This document shows, in pieces, positions 1-9,441 of a DNA stretch of 64,000 nucleotides. Positions within the stretch are counted from its first letter, which is position 1. The number at the start of each line of letters is the position of its first letter. Source of the stretch: Methylobacillus sp. MM3. GTDB lineage: Bacteria; Pseudomonadota; Gammaproteobacteria; Burkholderiales; Methylophilaceae. The stretch is from NCBI RefSeq assembly GCF_001645185.1, contig NZ_LXTQ01000001.1, positions 682,001-746,000 on the forward strand, read 5' to 3'. Both the position numbers and the translations under genes were made by a program. A model generated the notes under the pieces. The model saw only the letters and a list, made by a program, of their open reading frames with translations. It was not told the DNA's origin and made no database searches.

Positions 1-261
1 CAGATCGACCTTGGTCAGTCCACCGTCGCGCCCGAACACATAGGCATAGCGGCCGTCGCGCGCAAACACTACCGAGGCATGCGAGAGGTCACCCAGCCCA
101 TTCACGCGGCCCAGGCTGGCGCGTGCCGTGGTATCCACCACCTGCACCCGGCCGGCATCGCGCTCGATCACGACGCCGAGATCGCCGGTACCGCGCGGCG
201 GCACTGTGCTACAGCCTGCAATCAACAGGCTCGCCAGTAACAGCAGTCCGCTAGCGCGCAT
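1..261 (-). CDS. nirF: NirF, heme d1 biosynthesis lipoprotein (N-terminal part only)
   Basis: The first 87 codons read on the minus strand; the rest lies outside the window. The N-terminus is a lipoprotein signal: a hydrophobic run followed by LIAGC, so Cys17 would be lipidated. The following stretch (GDLGVVIERDAGRVQVVDT and then DLSHASVVFARDGRYAYVFGRDG) is the start of a beta-propeller like that of NirF, a periplasmic factor in late heme d1 assembly for cytochrome cd1 nitrite reductase. The ATG overlaps the end of nirC by 11 bases, which fits translational coupling in a nirS-M-C-F order. A NirN-type paralogue is the alternative, but the lipobox and position favour NirF. Confidence 0.82.
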   Translation of the reverse strand, partial: MRASGLLLLASLLIAGCSTVPPRGTGDLGVVIERDAGRVQVVDTTARASLGRVNGLGDLSHASVVFARDGRYAYVFGRDGGLTKVDL

Positions 262-592
262 TCGGGAATCCCTTCACCAATTGTTCGACGATCCAGTCCG
301 CCTCTTCCGCGCTAAGAAAATCCGACCACGGCGGCATGGCACCCCCTGCCCGGCCATGCAATATGGTTTCGCGTAGGCCTTCCGGCGCCTTGTCGCGCAG
401 GCTATCGGGACTGAGCGCAGGGCCGAGGCCGCCTTTCAGCCTGCCGCCGTGGCAGGAACCGCAATCGTTGCGTACCAGCCGTACCAGTTCCATCCTGCGT
501 TCCGGAGACATGCCTTCTCCCGCCCAGCCGACCGCGCTGCTCACGAGCGCGCCCAGGCCGAGCAGCAAGGCGGGGGCTTTGCCCCGCACCAT
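251..592 (-). CDS. nirC: NirC-like monoheme cytochrome c
   Basis: A small periplasmic class I cytochrome c with a signal peptide (hydrophobic run ending near VGWAG), one heme site CGSCH, and a Met ligand region at AMPPW. NirC is a c-type cytochrome of nirS clusters that helps electron transfer to, or maturation of, cytochrome cd1. It lies between a c551-like cytochrome and nirF, the usual place. I chose the ATG at 592, which gives a compact signal peptide; the frame stays open upstream and an ATG at 625 is possible. Neither has a strong ribosome binding site. Confidence 0.78.
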   Translation of the reverse strand: MVRGKAPALLLGLGALVSSAVGWAGEGMSPERRMELVRLVRNDCGSCHGGRLKGGLGPALSPDSLRDKAPEGLRETILHGRAGGAMPPWSDFLSAEEADWIVEQLVKGFPNAR

Positions 593-701
593 GCCTTTTG
601 CATTCGTCGTGTCTGCAATATTCATCGGATAAGAAAAAAAGGGCCGCCGCCCAGCTTCGCGACGATGTGGACTCCGTCGCAAAGAGGGTGCGGGCGGCGA
701 C

Positions 702-1016
702 CTACAGGGAGAGGATCCACTTCACGACCGTCTTGAACTCGTCGTCGGAGAGCTTGCCCGCATTGGGCGGCATCGGCATCGCTCCCCAGGCGCCGCTGCC
801 GCCGTCCTTGACTTTCTTGACCAGCGCGGCTTCCATGTCCTTGCCCTTGTACTTGGCGGAAACGTCCTTGAACGACGGGCCGAGGATCTTCTTGTCCGTG
901 CTGTGGCAGGCGACACATCCGGCCTTTTGCAGCAGCGGGGCGGCATCCGCCGCATGCACTGCGGGTGCGGCCAGGAAGAAAGTGCCGGACAGTAGCGTGG
1001 CGAGTAGTGTTTTCAT
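702..1016 (-). CDS. nirM: Cytochrome c551/c552, electron donor to nitrite reductase
   Basis: A 104-residue secreted cytochrome c: signal peptide to about residue 22 (AVHA-A), heme site CVACH just after, and a Met-ligand segment GAMPMPPNAGKLSDDE near the C-terminus, typical of c551-type proteins that pass electrons to NirS. The start at 1016 is supported by AAAGGAG eight bases upstream; a longer frame to 1040 is not needed. It follows nirS by 13 bases, so both are almost certainly on one transcript. The symbol nirM is by position and family, not by a tested function. Confidence 0.85.
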   Translation of the reverse strand: MKTLLATLLSGTFFLAAPAVHAADAAPLLQKAGCVACHSTDKKILGPSFKDVSAKYKGKDMEAALVKKVKDGGSGAWGAMPMPPNAGKLSDDEFKTVVKWILSL

Positions 1017-1029
1017 GCGGGTATCTCCT

Positions 1030-2845
<1,816 letters not shown>

Positions 2846-2879
2846 GTTTCCCTTATTCCGCATCGGGTAAATTGCGTTC

Positions 2880-3704
2880 ATGCGCATTCAGCCCCCATTC
2901 ATCGGCAACAGCAGGCACCCAGGCCATTCCAGAGGAGAAGTCTTTCTTGCTGGTGCGGGGCCGGGCGACCCCGATTTGCTGACGTTGCGGGCATTGCGCC
3001 TGATGCAGGAGGCCGACGTCGTGGTTTACGACGCACTGGTGTCGGAAGCGATCATGGCGCTGGTGCATCGCAATGCGGAGCGCATCTACGTCGGAAAAAA
3101 ACAGGGGAATCATGCACTGCCGCAGGAGGCCATCAATGCGCTGCTGATCGACCTCGCGCGGCAAGGCAGGAAGGTTTTACGGCTGAAAGGCGGTGACCCC
3201 TTCATTTTCGGGCGGGGCGGCGAAGAAATCGAAGCGCTGGCCGCCCATGGCATTCCTTTTCAGGTCATTCCGGGCATTTCCGCCGCCAACGGCGTTTCCT
3301 GTTATGCCGGCATTCCGCTCACCCATCGCAACCATGCACAGTCGGTGCTGTATGCCACCGGGCATTTATGCGATGGATCGCTGGACCTGGACTGGATAGC
3401 GCTGACGCGCCCGCACCAGACTGTAGTGATTTACATGGGATTGAGCGCTTTACCGCTCATTTGCGAAAAACTGGTCGAACACGGCCTGCCGCCCGCGCAC
3501 CCCATCGCTGTGGTGCAGCAGGGAACGACGCCGTATCACCGGGTCGTCAGCGGCGTCTTGTCAAATATTACCGAGCAGGCAGCAGCAGCGGCATTGCGCT
3601 CGCCCAGCCTGATCATCATTGGCGAGGTCGTGCAACTGCACCATGATCTGGCCTGGTTCCGCCATGAATCCCCTGCCGACATGGCGATTACAGCAGTCGG
3701 ATAA
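2880..3704 (+). CDS. nirE: NirE, uroporphyrinogen-III C-methyltransferase
   Basis: This SAM-dependent enzyme methylates uroporphyrinogen III at C2 and C7 to precorrin-2, the branch point for heme d1 (and siroheme). The family signatures are plain: [15 protein letters not shown] near residue 21, [25 protein letters not shown], and [20 protein letters not shown]. Length, 274 residues, is normal for a single-domain SUMT. The only ATG in frame at the front is 2880, and the predicted class II promoter would start the transcript there, so a leaderless message is possible. Its position opposite nirS makes NirE the best name; CobA is the alternative. Its 3' end overlaps the convergent FmdE-like gene by 17 bases. 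Confidence 0.9.
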   Translation: MRIQPPFIGNSRHPGHSRGEVFLAGAGPGDPDLLTLRALRLMQEADVVVYDALVSEAIMALVHRNAERIYVGKKQGNHALPQEAINALLIDLARQGRKVLRLKGGDPFIFGRGGEEIEALAAHGIPFQVIPGISAANGVSCYAGIPLTHRNHAQSVLYATGHLCDGSLDLDWIALTRPHQTVVIYMGLSALPLICEKLVEHGLPPAHPIAVVQQGTTPYHRVVSGVLSNITEQAAAAALRSPSLIIIGEVVQLHHDLAWFRHESPADMAITAVG

Positions 3705-4296
3705 CGAACACCTGCGTGTCTTCCGCATGATCCAGCAATAGCGTACTCACCCGCTGCTGCCAAAGCTGGCGGAACTCCACCGTTTCCGCAGCGCTGGCAT
3801 TGCCGTTGCGGCATTTGGGCAATAACTCCCAGATGCGCGGCGCAGCCGGAACCGGCTGCATGTTGACGGCCGCTGCAACGGCCTGGCCGGTATCGAGGCG
3901 GGTGAAACGGATTTCGGGGGCGATGTCGGCGGCAAAAAACAGTTTGTCGCGCCGGTCGAAAGCGCCGCCGATGCCTTTGAAACCGCCGTCGGCCGCCGCG
4001 CCGGTCAAGAGGCCGACCACGTTGGCGATCACGCCTGTGACGCCATCGTCGGCCTCCTTGCTGAATTCCACGCGGATATTGCCGCGCTCCGGCAGGCTTT
4101 CCGGATAAAGCGCCCGCAATGCACGGTGCGTCATCCAGTAGGCCGAAGCAACCGTCGGGCAGGAATGTCCGGCGAGTTTCACCGCATCAAGATAGCGATA
4201 TTCGAGAATGCCATCTTCGACGGCGCCGAGAAATTCGGCCAGCGGGTCATAAAGCCGGATGGCGGCAACATCGTCGAAAAAGGCGGGATAGCGCAT
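3688..4296 (-). CDS. FmdE-family protein of unknown role
   Basis: A 202-residue soluble protein. Residues around 37-50 ([17 protein letters not shown]) match the GHxCP metal-binding motif of the FmdE family, named after a gene beside methanogen formylmethanofuran dehydrogenase. No single function is established for bacterial members. It begins about 6 bases after the nsrR stop, so the two are co-transcribed, which suggests a role in nitrosative or metal homeostasis rather than C1 metabolism. Its tail overlaps nirE, transcribed the other way. The assignment rests on the N-terminal motif and overall look; the C-terminal third has no features I can name. Confidence 0.65.
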   Translation of the reverse strand: MRYPAFFDDVAAIRLYDPLAEFLGAVEDGILEYRYLDAVKLAGHSCPTVASAYWMTHRALRALYPESLPERGNIRVEFSKEADDGVTGVIANVVGLLTGAAADGGFKGIGGAFDRRDKLFFAADIAPEIRFTRLDTGQAVAAAVNMQPVPAAPRIWELLPKCRNGNASAAETVEFRQLWQQRVSTLLLDHAEDTQVFVIRLL

Positions 4297-4301
4297 GGCG
4301 C

Positions 4302-4751
4302 TCAGGCTGCCGCCGGCGTGCGCGGATACAGCAAGATTTGCGATAGTGGCTGCTCGCGCTGCAGGAGGTCGGCCAGGGTATATTTTTCAAGTACGGCAAA
4401 CAACGCGGTTTGCGCTTCCCGCAGGATGCTGATGAGGCTGCAAGCCGACTGGATACAGCAGGAGCCCTGCCCTTCAAGGCACGCCAGCAGGCTGGTATCG
4501 CCCTCTGTCATGCGGATGAGTTCACCCAGGTTGATTTCATGCGGCTCGCGCGCCAGACGCATGCCGCCGCCCTTGCCGCGCACTGTTTCAATGAAACCGC
4601 GTTGCGCCAGCTGGTGCACCACCTTCATCAGATGGTTCTCTGAGATGCCGTACGCTTTCGCAATGTCGGAAATCGTTACCAGTCCATCGCGCCGCAAGCC
4701 CAGATAAATCAGGACGCGCATGGTGTAGTCGGAGAATGTGGTCAGATGCAT
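4302..4751 (-). CDS. nsrR: NsrR, Rrf2-family nitric-oxide-sensing repressor
   Basis: A 149-residue Rrf2 protein. The N-terminal winged helix runs to about residue 75 (LTTFSDYTMRVLIYLG, GISENHLMKVVHQLAQRG, VRGKGGGMRLAR). The following segment has the three cysteines typical of NsrR (ACLEGQGSCCIQSACSL) that hold an iron-sulfur cluster destroyed by NO, then LREAQTALFAVLEKYTLADLL as in other NsrR proteins. An extra Cys sits beside the second one. The ATG at 4751 has GAGG just upstream; the frame extends to a TTG at 4766. It diverges from a DUF59/DUF2249/NnrS operon and its likely operator lies between, so it probably represses that operon. Confidence 0.9.
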   Translation of the reverse strand: MHLTTFSDYTMRVLIYLGLRRDGLVTISDIAKAYGISENHLMKVVHQLAQRGFIETVRGKGGGMRLAREPHEINLGELIRMTEGDTSLLACLEGQGSCCIQSACSLISILREAQTALFAVLEKYTLADLLQREQPLSQILLYPRTPAAA

Positions 4752-4767
4752 AAGCCTCGTCCGCAAA

Positions 4768-4778
4768 AAGATGTATTT
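4768..4778. promoter_or_regulatory. Possible NsrR half-site upstream of nsrR
   Basis: AAGATGTATTT matches one half of the NsrR consensus (AAGATGYATTT). It lies 17 bases upstream of the nsrR ATG and could mediate autoregulation. A clear second half is not adjacent. Confidence 0.5.
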
Positions 4779-4784
4779 ACAATA

Positions 4785-4838
4785 TTGATTATAAAAATCC
4801 AGCGTGCTACATTATAGGTGCATTTTACTTACATCTTT
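4785..4838 (+). promoter_or_regulatory. Promoter overlapped by an NsrR-type operator
   Basis: TTGATT (4785-4790) and TACATT (4808-4813) form a plausible sigma70 promoter with 17-base spacing, putting the transcription start near 4820. From 4816 to 4838 lies an imperfect palindrome, AGGTGCATTT then ACTTACATCTTT, matching the NsrR consensus of AAGATGYATTT and its reverse complement. The operator would cover the start site, which is the geometry of a repressor. The downstream ATG is only five bases past the palindrome. Confidence 0.65.
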
Positions 4839-4842
4839 AAGA

Positions 4843-5172
4843 ATGTCCATGAAAACATGCAATGAATTGACTTCGCCGCAGGAAATCGCGGTGCGCGAGG
4901 CGCTGAAAAAAGTCATCGACCCCGAAATCGGCGAAAACATCGTCGACCTCGGCCTGATCTACGGCATCGAGGCGTCGGATGTCGAAGTCGGCATCCGGAT
5001 GACGATGACCTCGCCGGCCTGCCCGATGGGCGAAATGCTGCTGGACGAAGTGCATGCGGAACTGGTGCACGCGTTTCCAGATGCCGAAATCGATATCCAG
5101 ATGGTGTGGGAACCGGTCTGGAGCCCCGACATGATATCCGCCGAAACGAAAAAAAGCCTCGGCTGGAAATGA
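4843..5172 (+). CDS. DUF59 / MIP18-family iron-sulfur assembly factor
   Basis: A 109-residue protein with the DUF59 fold: EALKKVIDPEIGENIVDLGLIYGI near the start and the conserved TSPACPMGEMLLDEV loop with its single active Cys. Members (SufT, PaaD, MIP18) help load or repair Fe-S clusters. Standing first behind an NsrR-type operator and before DUF2249 and NnrS genes, it likely repairs clusters damaged by NO. Two ATGs (4843, 4849) are possible; neither has a clear ribosome binding site and the predicted leader is only about 20 bases. It is not PaaD by context, since no phenylacetate genes are near. Confidence 0.85.
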   Translation: MSMKTCNELTSPQEIAVREALKKVIDPEIGENIVDLGLIYGIEASDVEVGIRMTMTSPACPMGEMLLDEVHAELVHAFPDAEIDIQMVWEPVWSPDMISAETKKSLGWK

Positions 5173-5205
5173 TTCTTCACTCGCCGGAACCAGGAGAACA
5201 TCAAC

Positions 5206-5460
5206 ATGAGCACCCCCACTATCAAAGCCACCGTGGACGTCCGCAACATCATCCCGCGCGAGCGCCATCCGCTGATTTTCGATACCTTCAAGCAGCTGAC
5301 GCCGGGCGAGGCCATGCTGCTGATCAATGACCACGACCCCAAACCCCTGTTTTATCAATTCCAGGCGGAATTGGGCGATTTCTTTTCGTGGGATTACATC
5401 GAGCAAGGCCCGGAAGTGTGGCAAGTGCGCATCGGCAGAACCGCCCCCTGCTGCGCCTGA
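5206..5460 (+). CDS. DUF2249 domain protein (first copy)
   Basis: An 84-residue protein with the DUF2249 signature: DVRNIIPRERHPLIFDTFKQL, GEAMLLINDHDPKPLFYQFQ and a C-terminal WQVRIGR. It ends with a Cys pair (APCCA). DUF2249 genes are common beside nnrS, nor and hemerythrin-type genes in denitrifiers, but no biochemical role is settled. It lies 33 bases after the DUF59 gene and 7 bases before an NnrS-like gene, with GGAG before the ATG. A related copy occurs at 6589-6852, each directly followed by a multi-pass membrane protein. Confidence 0.85.
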   Translation: MSTPTIKATVDVRNIIPRERHPLIFDTFKQLTPGEAMLLINDHDPKPLFYQFQAELGDFFSWDYIEQGPEVWQVRIGRTAPCCA

Positions 5461-5467
5461 TTGAATC

Positions 5468-6550
5468 ATGAACCACGACGTTCCGGTGCCGTACCGCATC
5501 CCGCTGCTGATTGCAGGCTTCCTGAGCCTCGCGTTCGGCATCGGCACCGGGCTGTTGCGGCTGGGCTGGAATTTCCCTTTGCCCGCACCGGACCTTGCCG
5601 CCTGGCACGGTCCGTTGATGGTATGCGGCTTTCTCGGCACCGTGATCGCGCTGGAGCGCGCGGTTGCCATTGGGCGGCGCTGGGCGTACCTGGGGCCGCT
5701 GTTCGCGGCGCTGGGCGGCCTGGCTTTGCCGGCCGGCTTCAACTGGATGATCGGCGCGGGATTGCTTGCGCTGGCAAGCGCCATTCTCGTGCTCGCTTCG
5801 TTGAATGTTTTTCTGCGCCAGCGCGCGCTGTTCACGCTGACCTTGCTGCTGGGCAGCGCGTGCTGGCTGATCGGTAACCTGTTATGGCTGCAAGGGCTGG
5901 CGCTTCTCCAGGTGGTGCCGTGGTGGGCGGGTTTTCTGGTGCTCACCATCGCCGGCGAGCGGCTGGAGCTGTCGCGCATGCTGCCGCCTTCCCCGGCTGG
6001 CCGGATGGCCTTCATCGTCATCGTTGCCGTATTTCTGCTCGGCGCCACCATTGCCACGCTAACGGTACCGAGCAACGTAGCCGTGCTCTCGGCGTCGCTG
6101 CTGGCGCTCGCCTTGTGGCTGCTGCGCCAGGACATTGCGAAGAAGACCATCCGGCAACGGGGACTGACCCGGTTCATCGCCGCCTGTCTGCTGTCCGGCT
6201 ATGCCTGGCTGCTGATCGGTGGTCTGGTCGGGCTGTGGTCGCCCATCCTTCAGCCAGGGTCGAGCTACGACGCTTTCCTGCATGCCATCTTCGTCGGTTT
6301 CGTGTTTTCGATGATTTTCGGCCATGCGCCGGTCATCTTTCCGGCGGTGGCGCGGGTCAAAATCCCTTACCACCCTACGTTTTACCTGCCATTGATCGTA
6401 CTCCACGCCTCGCTGATTGCCCGCGTTGCCGGTGATGTGCTGGCTATCGCGCACTGCCGCAGCGCGGGCGGCGCACTCAACGCGGTGGCGCTTGCGTTGT
6501 TTGTCCTGAGCACGGTCGCGGCGGTCATTCGCGGCAAACGCCATTCTTGA
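5468..6550 (+). CDS. NnrS-like multi-pass membrane protein
   Basis: A 360-residue integral membrane protein with about ten to twelve hydrophobic segments. The hallmark is a His-containing stretch near residues 270-290, DAFLHAIFVGFVFSMIFGHAPVIFPAV, as in the NnrS family; further His residues occur at WHGPLMVCGF near the N-terminus. NnrS is a heme and copper membrane protein tied to relief of nitrosative stress. It shares an operon with DUF59 and DUF2249 genes behind the NsrR-type operator, which supports that role. It is somewhat shorter than many NnrS proteins, so I call it NnrS-like. Confidence 0.75.
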   Translation: MNHDVPVPYRIPLLIAGFLSLAFGIGTGLLRLGWNFPLPAPDLAAWHGPLMVCGFLGTVIALERAVAIGRRWAYLGPLFAALGGLALPAGFNWMIGAGLLALASAILVLASLNVFLRQRALFTLTLLLGSACWLIGNLLWLQGLALLQVVPWWAGFLVLTIAGERLELSRMLPPSPAGRMAFIVIVAVFLLGATIATLTVPSNVAVLSASLLALALWLLRQDIAKKTIRQRGLTRFIAACLLSGYAWLLIGGLVGLWSPILQPGSSYDAFLHAIFVGFVFSMIFGHAPVIFPAVARVKIPYHPTFYLPLIVLHASLIARVAGDVLAIAHCRSAGGALNAVALALFVLSTVAAVIRGKRHS

Positions 6551-6588
6551 ACCACCTTTTCCAACCTCGCAAAATGAAAGGAAATACC

Positions 6589-6852
6589 ATGTCCCAACCC
6601 CATGCTCACCTCCATCTGCAACCGGACCAGATCTATCCCTTCGACGCACGCGGCATCGCCAAGCGCTTCCGTCACGCGGCCATTTTCGGCGCACTCGACG
6701 CATTGACTTCCGGTGAAACCATGCGCTTCGTCAACGACCACGACCCCATCCCGCTGCTTAACCAGCTCACGCAACGCTATGGCGAGGCTGTTTCCATCCA
6801 GTACCTGCAGCGCGAGCCCGGCCAGATCGTGATCGATTTCGTGCGTACCTGA
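6589..6852 (+). CDS. DUF2249 domain protein (second copy)
   Basis: An 87-residue DUF2249 protein. GETMRFVNDHDPIPLLNQL matches the NDHDP core of the first copy at 5206-5460, but the N-terminus is His-rich (PHAHLHLQPDQ) and there is no C-terminal Cys pair. The ATG at 6589 follows GAAAGGAAATACC, a good ribosome binding site; the longer open frame from 6547 overlaps the upstream gene and is less likely. Its stop overlaps the next start (TGATG), so the membrane protein that follows is translationally coupled. Confidence 0.82.
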   Translation: MSQPHAHLHLQPDQIYPFDARGIAKRFRHAAIFGALDALTSGETMRFVNDHDPIPLLNQLTQRYGEAVSIQYLQREPGQIVIDFVRT

Positions 6853-7982
6853 TGCCGCTGCCCTTACAGGTTGCCATCTCCCTGCTGGCGTTCGTCGCTG
6901 CCGCATGCCTGTTGCTGACAGGCAAGGTTGCGGCGATTGCCGGCTATCACATCGTTTTCGCCGTCGGCATCCTGCCGCTGATCCTCGCTGCGATGGCGCA
7001 TTTCGTGCCCGTGCTGACGCGAAGCGGCACTCCGCATCGTGCCGTTCGTTTCATTCCGCTGGCCGCCTTGGCGGGTGGATTCCTGGCCGTCCAGTATTTC
7101 GTCTTTCCCCAGATGGCTCCCGTCGGGCATTACCTCGGCGCCATCGTGGCAGGCAGCGCTGCCGCCACATTTGCCCTGTGGGCCTTGCATCTTCGCCGTA
7201 AATCCATAGGCACGCCCCATCCATGCCTGGACTGGTACTTTGCCGCGCTCGCCTGCCTGCTCATCGGGCTGTGCGCCATTCTTGCCGGATACTGGCTACC
7301 CGGCCAGCGCGCCGCGCTGCGCCTGTTGCATCTTCACATGAATACCCTCGGATTCATCGGCATCACCGCGCTCGGCACGCTGCAAGTATTGCTGCCGACC
7401 GCCGCGCAAAAACCCGATCCGGATGTCGGCATACGCATGCGCCTGCATTTGAAATGGGTCGTTGCCGGAACGCTGCTGACCGCCGTCACCGTCGCCTGGC
7501 AGCCCAAGCTCGCCTGGATCGGGCTGGCTGTTCTTGCACTTCCGCTGGCCGCTATTTTCGAAGCCTGGCTGCGACTGTATCGCCCTCGCATCTTCGCGCT
7601 CCATGGCGCCATACCTTCGCTGGCCGCCGCGCTGTTCGGCTATCTCATGGTGCTGTCGCTGGGCGCCGCGAATGGCTACTTTCATAGCGGATTCAATCTG
7701 ATTGCGGCATTTATCGTCGCTTTTCTGATGCCGCTGGTGACCGGGGCGGTCAGTTATCTGTTGCCGCTATGGCTACGACCGGGGAAGCAGACCGAATGGC
7801 ATCTGGCCATGCGCAGGAATATGGGGTTTGCCAGCAGCGCGCGTGCGCTGATATTGCTTGCCGGAGGGCTGATGGCCGGCCTGGGCGTCGAGGCCGGCTG
7901 GGCGCTGGCGCTATTCGCCCTTGGGACATTTGTTGCCCAGATCATTCTGGCGCTGGCCTCGGCCCCGCAGGTTGCAAAGTAG
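6852..7982 (+). CDS. Multi-pass membrane protein, NnrS-related
   Basis: A 376-residue protein with roughly eleven hydrophobic segments. Candidate metal or heme ligands include AMAHFVPVLTRSG early on, LLHLHMNTLGFIGITALGTLQVLLPT in the middle and GYFHSGFN late. The HxHxNxxGF segment resembles those in NnrS-like and NO-reductase-like membrane proteins, but I do not see the full NnrS signature. It is translationally coupled to the second DUF2249 gene and ends the NsrR-linked operon. A role in NO handling or heme/copper export is inferred from context only. Confidence 0.6.
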   Translation: MPLPLQVAISLLAFVAAACLLLTGKVAAIAGYHIVFAVGILPLILAAMAHFVPVLTRSGTPHRAVRFIPLAALAGGFLAVQYFVFPQMAPVGHYLGAIVAGSAAATFALWALHLRRKSIGTPHPCLDWYFAALACLLIGLCAILAGYWLPGQRAALRLLHLHMNTLGFIGITALGTLQVLLPTAAQKPDPDVGIRMRLHLKWVVAGTLLTAVTVAWQPKLAWIGLAVLALPLAAIFEAWLRLYRPRIFALHGAIPSLAAALFGYLMVLSLGAANGYFHSGFNLIAAFIVAFLMPLVTGAVSYLLPLWLRPGKQTEWHLAMRRNMGFASSARALILLAGGLMAGLGVEAGWALALFALGTFVAQIILALASAPQVAK

Positions 7983-8178
7983 CGCGAAAATTGGGAGCGA
8001 ACTCGCGCCGTTCCCGGCAGTCAAAGCGAGCGGAAGGTATTCGGACGGCCCGGGAAACAGGGGCGCTCCATCCCACCGGCACCACGGTCATGTGAACATA
8101 CCCTTTCCCCGGATGGCAACGATCCCGGTTTTCCCTTGAGGCCGTACGACGACCGCTTTTTTCGTGGAGGGAACAACC

Positions 8179-8544
8179 ATGTCACTATCAATCAAGCATT
8201 GGCAAGACCCGCTGAATCTCATCCTCGGCCTGTGGCTGATCGCATCGCCCTGGGTGCTGCCGTATTCAGCAGAAACCTACCCCACCTGGAACGCCGTCAT
8301 CATCGGCAGTCTTGTCGTCCTGCTCGCGGTTTCCGAATTTTTCAGGCTCATGGCCTGGGAAGAATGGACGGATGTCGCACTGGGCGTGTGGTTGATGATA
8401 TCCCCATGGGTTCTCGGCTTCAGCGACATCGCGATGCCCATGTGGAACGCCGTGGCCGTAGGCCTCGCCGTCGCAGTACTCGCACTCTGGGTGCTCAGCA
8501 CCGACAAGCAGATTGGCGGCGGATGGTGGCATCCTGTAACGTAA
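8179..8544 (+). CDS. SPW-repeat membrane protein
   Basis: A 121-residue protein with two tandem repeats, each a pair of membrane helices with the SPW motif: LILGLWLIASPWVLPYS and VALGVWLMISPWVLGFS. Function of SPW-repeat proteins is unknown. The ATG at 8179 is preceded by GGAGGG. It stands alone, separated by 196 bases of no recognised content from the operon upstream and by a long inverted repeat from the convergent gene downstream. Confidence 0.85.
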   Translation: MSLSIKHWQDPLNLILGLWLIASPWVLPYSAETYPTWNAVIIGSLVVLLAVSEFFRLMAWEEWTDVALGVWLMISPWVLGFSDIAMPMWNAVAVGLAVAVLALWVLSTDKQIGGGWWHPVT

Positions 8545-8556
8545 CAGGAAAAATTT

Positions 8557-8603
8557 GAAGGGCAGGCCACGCGTAATAGACATAGTTGCGTGGCCTGCCC
8601 TTC
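8557..8603 (-). terminator. Intrinsic terminator, 16-bp perfect stem
   Basis: Bases 8557-8572 and 8588-8603 are exact inverted repeats of 16 bases around a 15-base loop. On the minus strand the stem is followed by AAATTTTTCC, so it should end transcription of the flavin reductase gene at 8644. The plus side has no T-run, so action on the SPW gene would be weaker. Confidence 0.85.
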
Positions 8604-8643
8604 CGTCATTTGCCATCCCGACTGAGATGGCCCGAAGCTGTCA

Positions 8644-9366
8644 TCAATAGCCTGAAAACTCTTCCGTGCGGATATTGCCCTTTTCGACACCCGCTTCGCT
8701 CAGCAATTGGCGCATGGCCTTGACCATCGCGGGCGGGCCGTCGACGTAATAGATGGGAAGCGTCAGGTCACTCATGAATTTCAGCAGCATGGCTTTATCG
8801 ATGAACCCGGTCTCTCCATGCCACTCACGCTTGGACTTTTCCATCTCCGTCATCGTACCAATGAAGGTGTAGTTTGGATTTGAGTTCTGGCATTCCATCA
8901 ACTCGTCCAGAAACGCCGCATCTTCCGGTCCGCGATTGGAATAAAAAACAAGAATCCGGTGAGGAAGATCGTCGTGCATCGCTTGCAGGACAATGCTTCT
9001 CACAGGCGTGACGCCAATTCCTCCGGTAAGGAAAACCGCTGGGAAGCACATATCTTCATGAAGCGTGAACGAGCCATGCGGAGCGTTCAGGGAAATCTCC
9101 GTACCAGGCTCCATTGCTTTCAATACCCGCTTGAACGCAGTATCGCGCATGCGCGTCGCAACCATAAGCTCGTTTTCGTAAGGCGCGCTCGCGAAGGAAA
9201 ATAGTCGCGTGTTGCCTTCGGCGTCGGTCTCGGCGGGGTTGATCAGGGTGCACTCCGCGAATTGCCCGGCCTTATAGACAAAACCCTCGGGCTTTTCAAA
9301 ATGAAACGCCATCGTTCCTTCAGCGACTTCCCGTTTTTCCGTTAATTTGACTTTGTAGACTGACAT
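8644..9366 (-). CDS. FAD-dependent ferredoxin/flavodoxin-type reductase
   Basis: A 240-residue member of the ferredoxin-NADP reductase superfamily. The FAD domain has the RLFSFASAP motif (RxFS) near residue 54; the pyridine-nucleotide domain has LTGGIGVTPVRSIV; the C-terminus ends EEFSGY with an aromatic residue as in plant-type reductases. No 2Fe-2S domain is present, so it must pass electrons to or from a separate partner. It is unlike the Fpr-type enzyme at 59143 and seems single-gene. What it reduces cannot be read from the sequence. Confidence 0.8.
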   Translation of the reverse strand: MSVYKVKLTEKREVAEGTMAFHFEKPEGFVYKAGQFAECTLINPAETDAEGNTRLFSFASAPYENELMVATRMRDTAFKRVLKAMEPGTEISLNAPHGSFTLHEDMCFPAVFLTGGIGVTPVRSIVLQAMHDDLPHRILVFYSNRGPEDAAFLDELMECQNSNPNYTFIGTMTEMEKSKREWHGETGFIDKAMLLKFMSDLTLPIYYVDGPPAMVKAMRQLLSEAGVEKGNIRTEEFSGY

Positions 9367-9441
9367 GGCGATTCTCCCTCCTGTTTTTGTTGACGATGCG
9401 GTTACGGCTTATTGCAAACATGGCTGAACTGCCGCCTTGGC

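Noticed and set aside
7983-8178. Possible small gene between the NnrS-related operon and the SPW gene
   Set aside because: Frames here are shadows of the upstream gene or lack starts; no ribosome binding site except that of the SPW gene.
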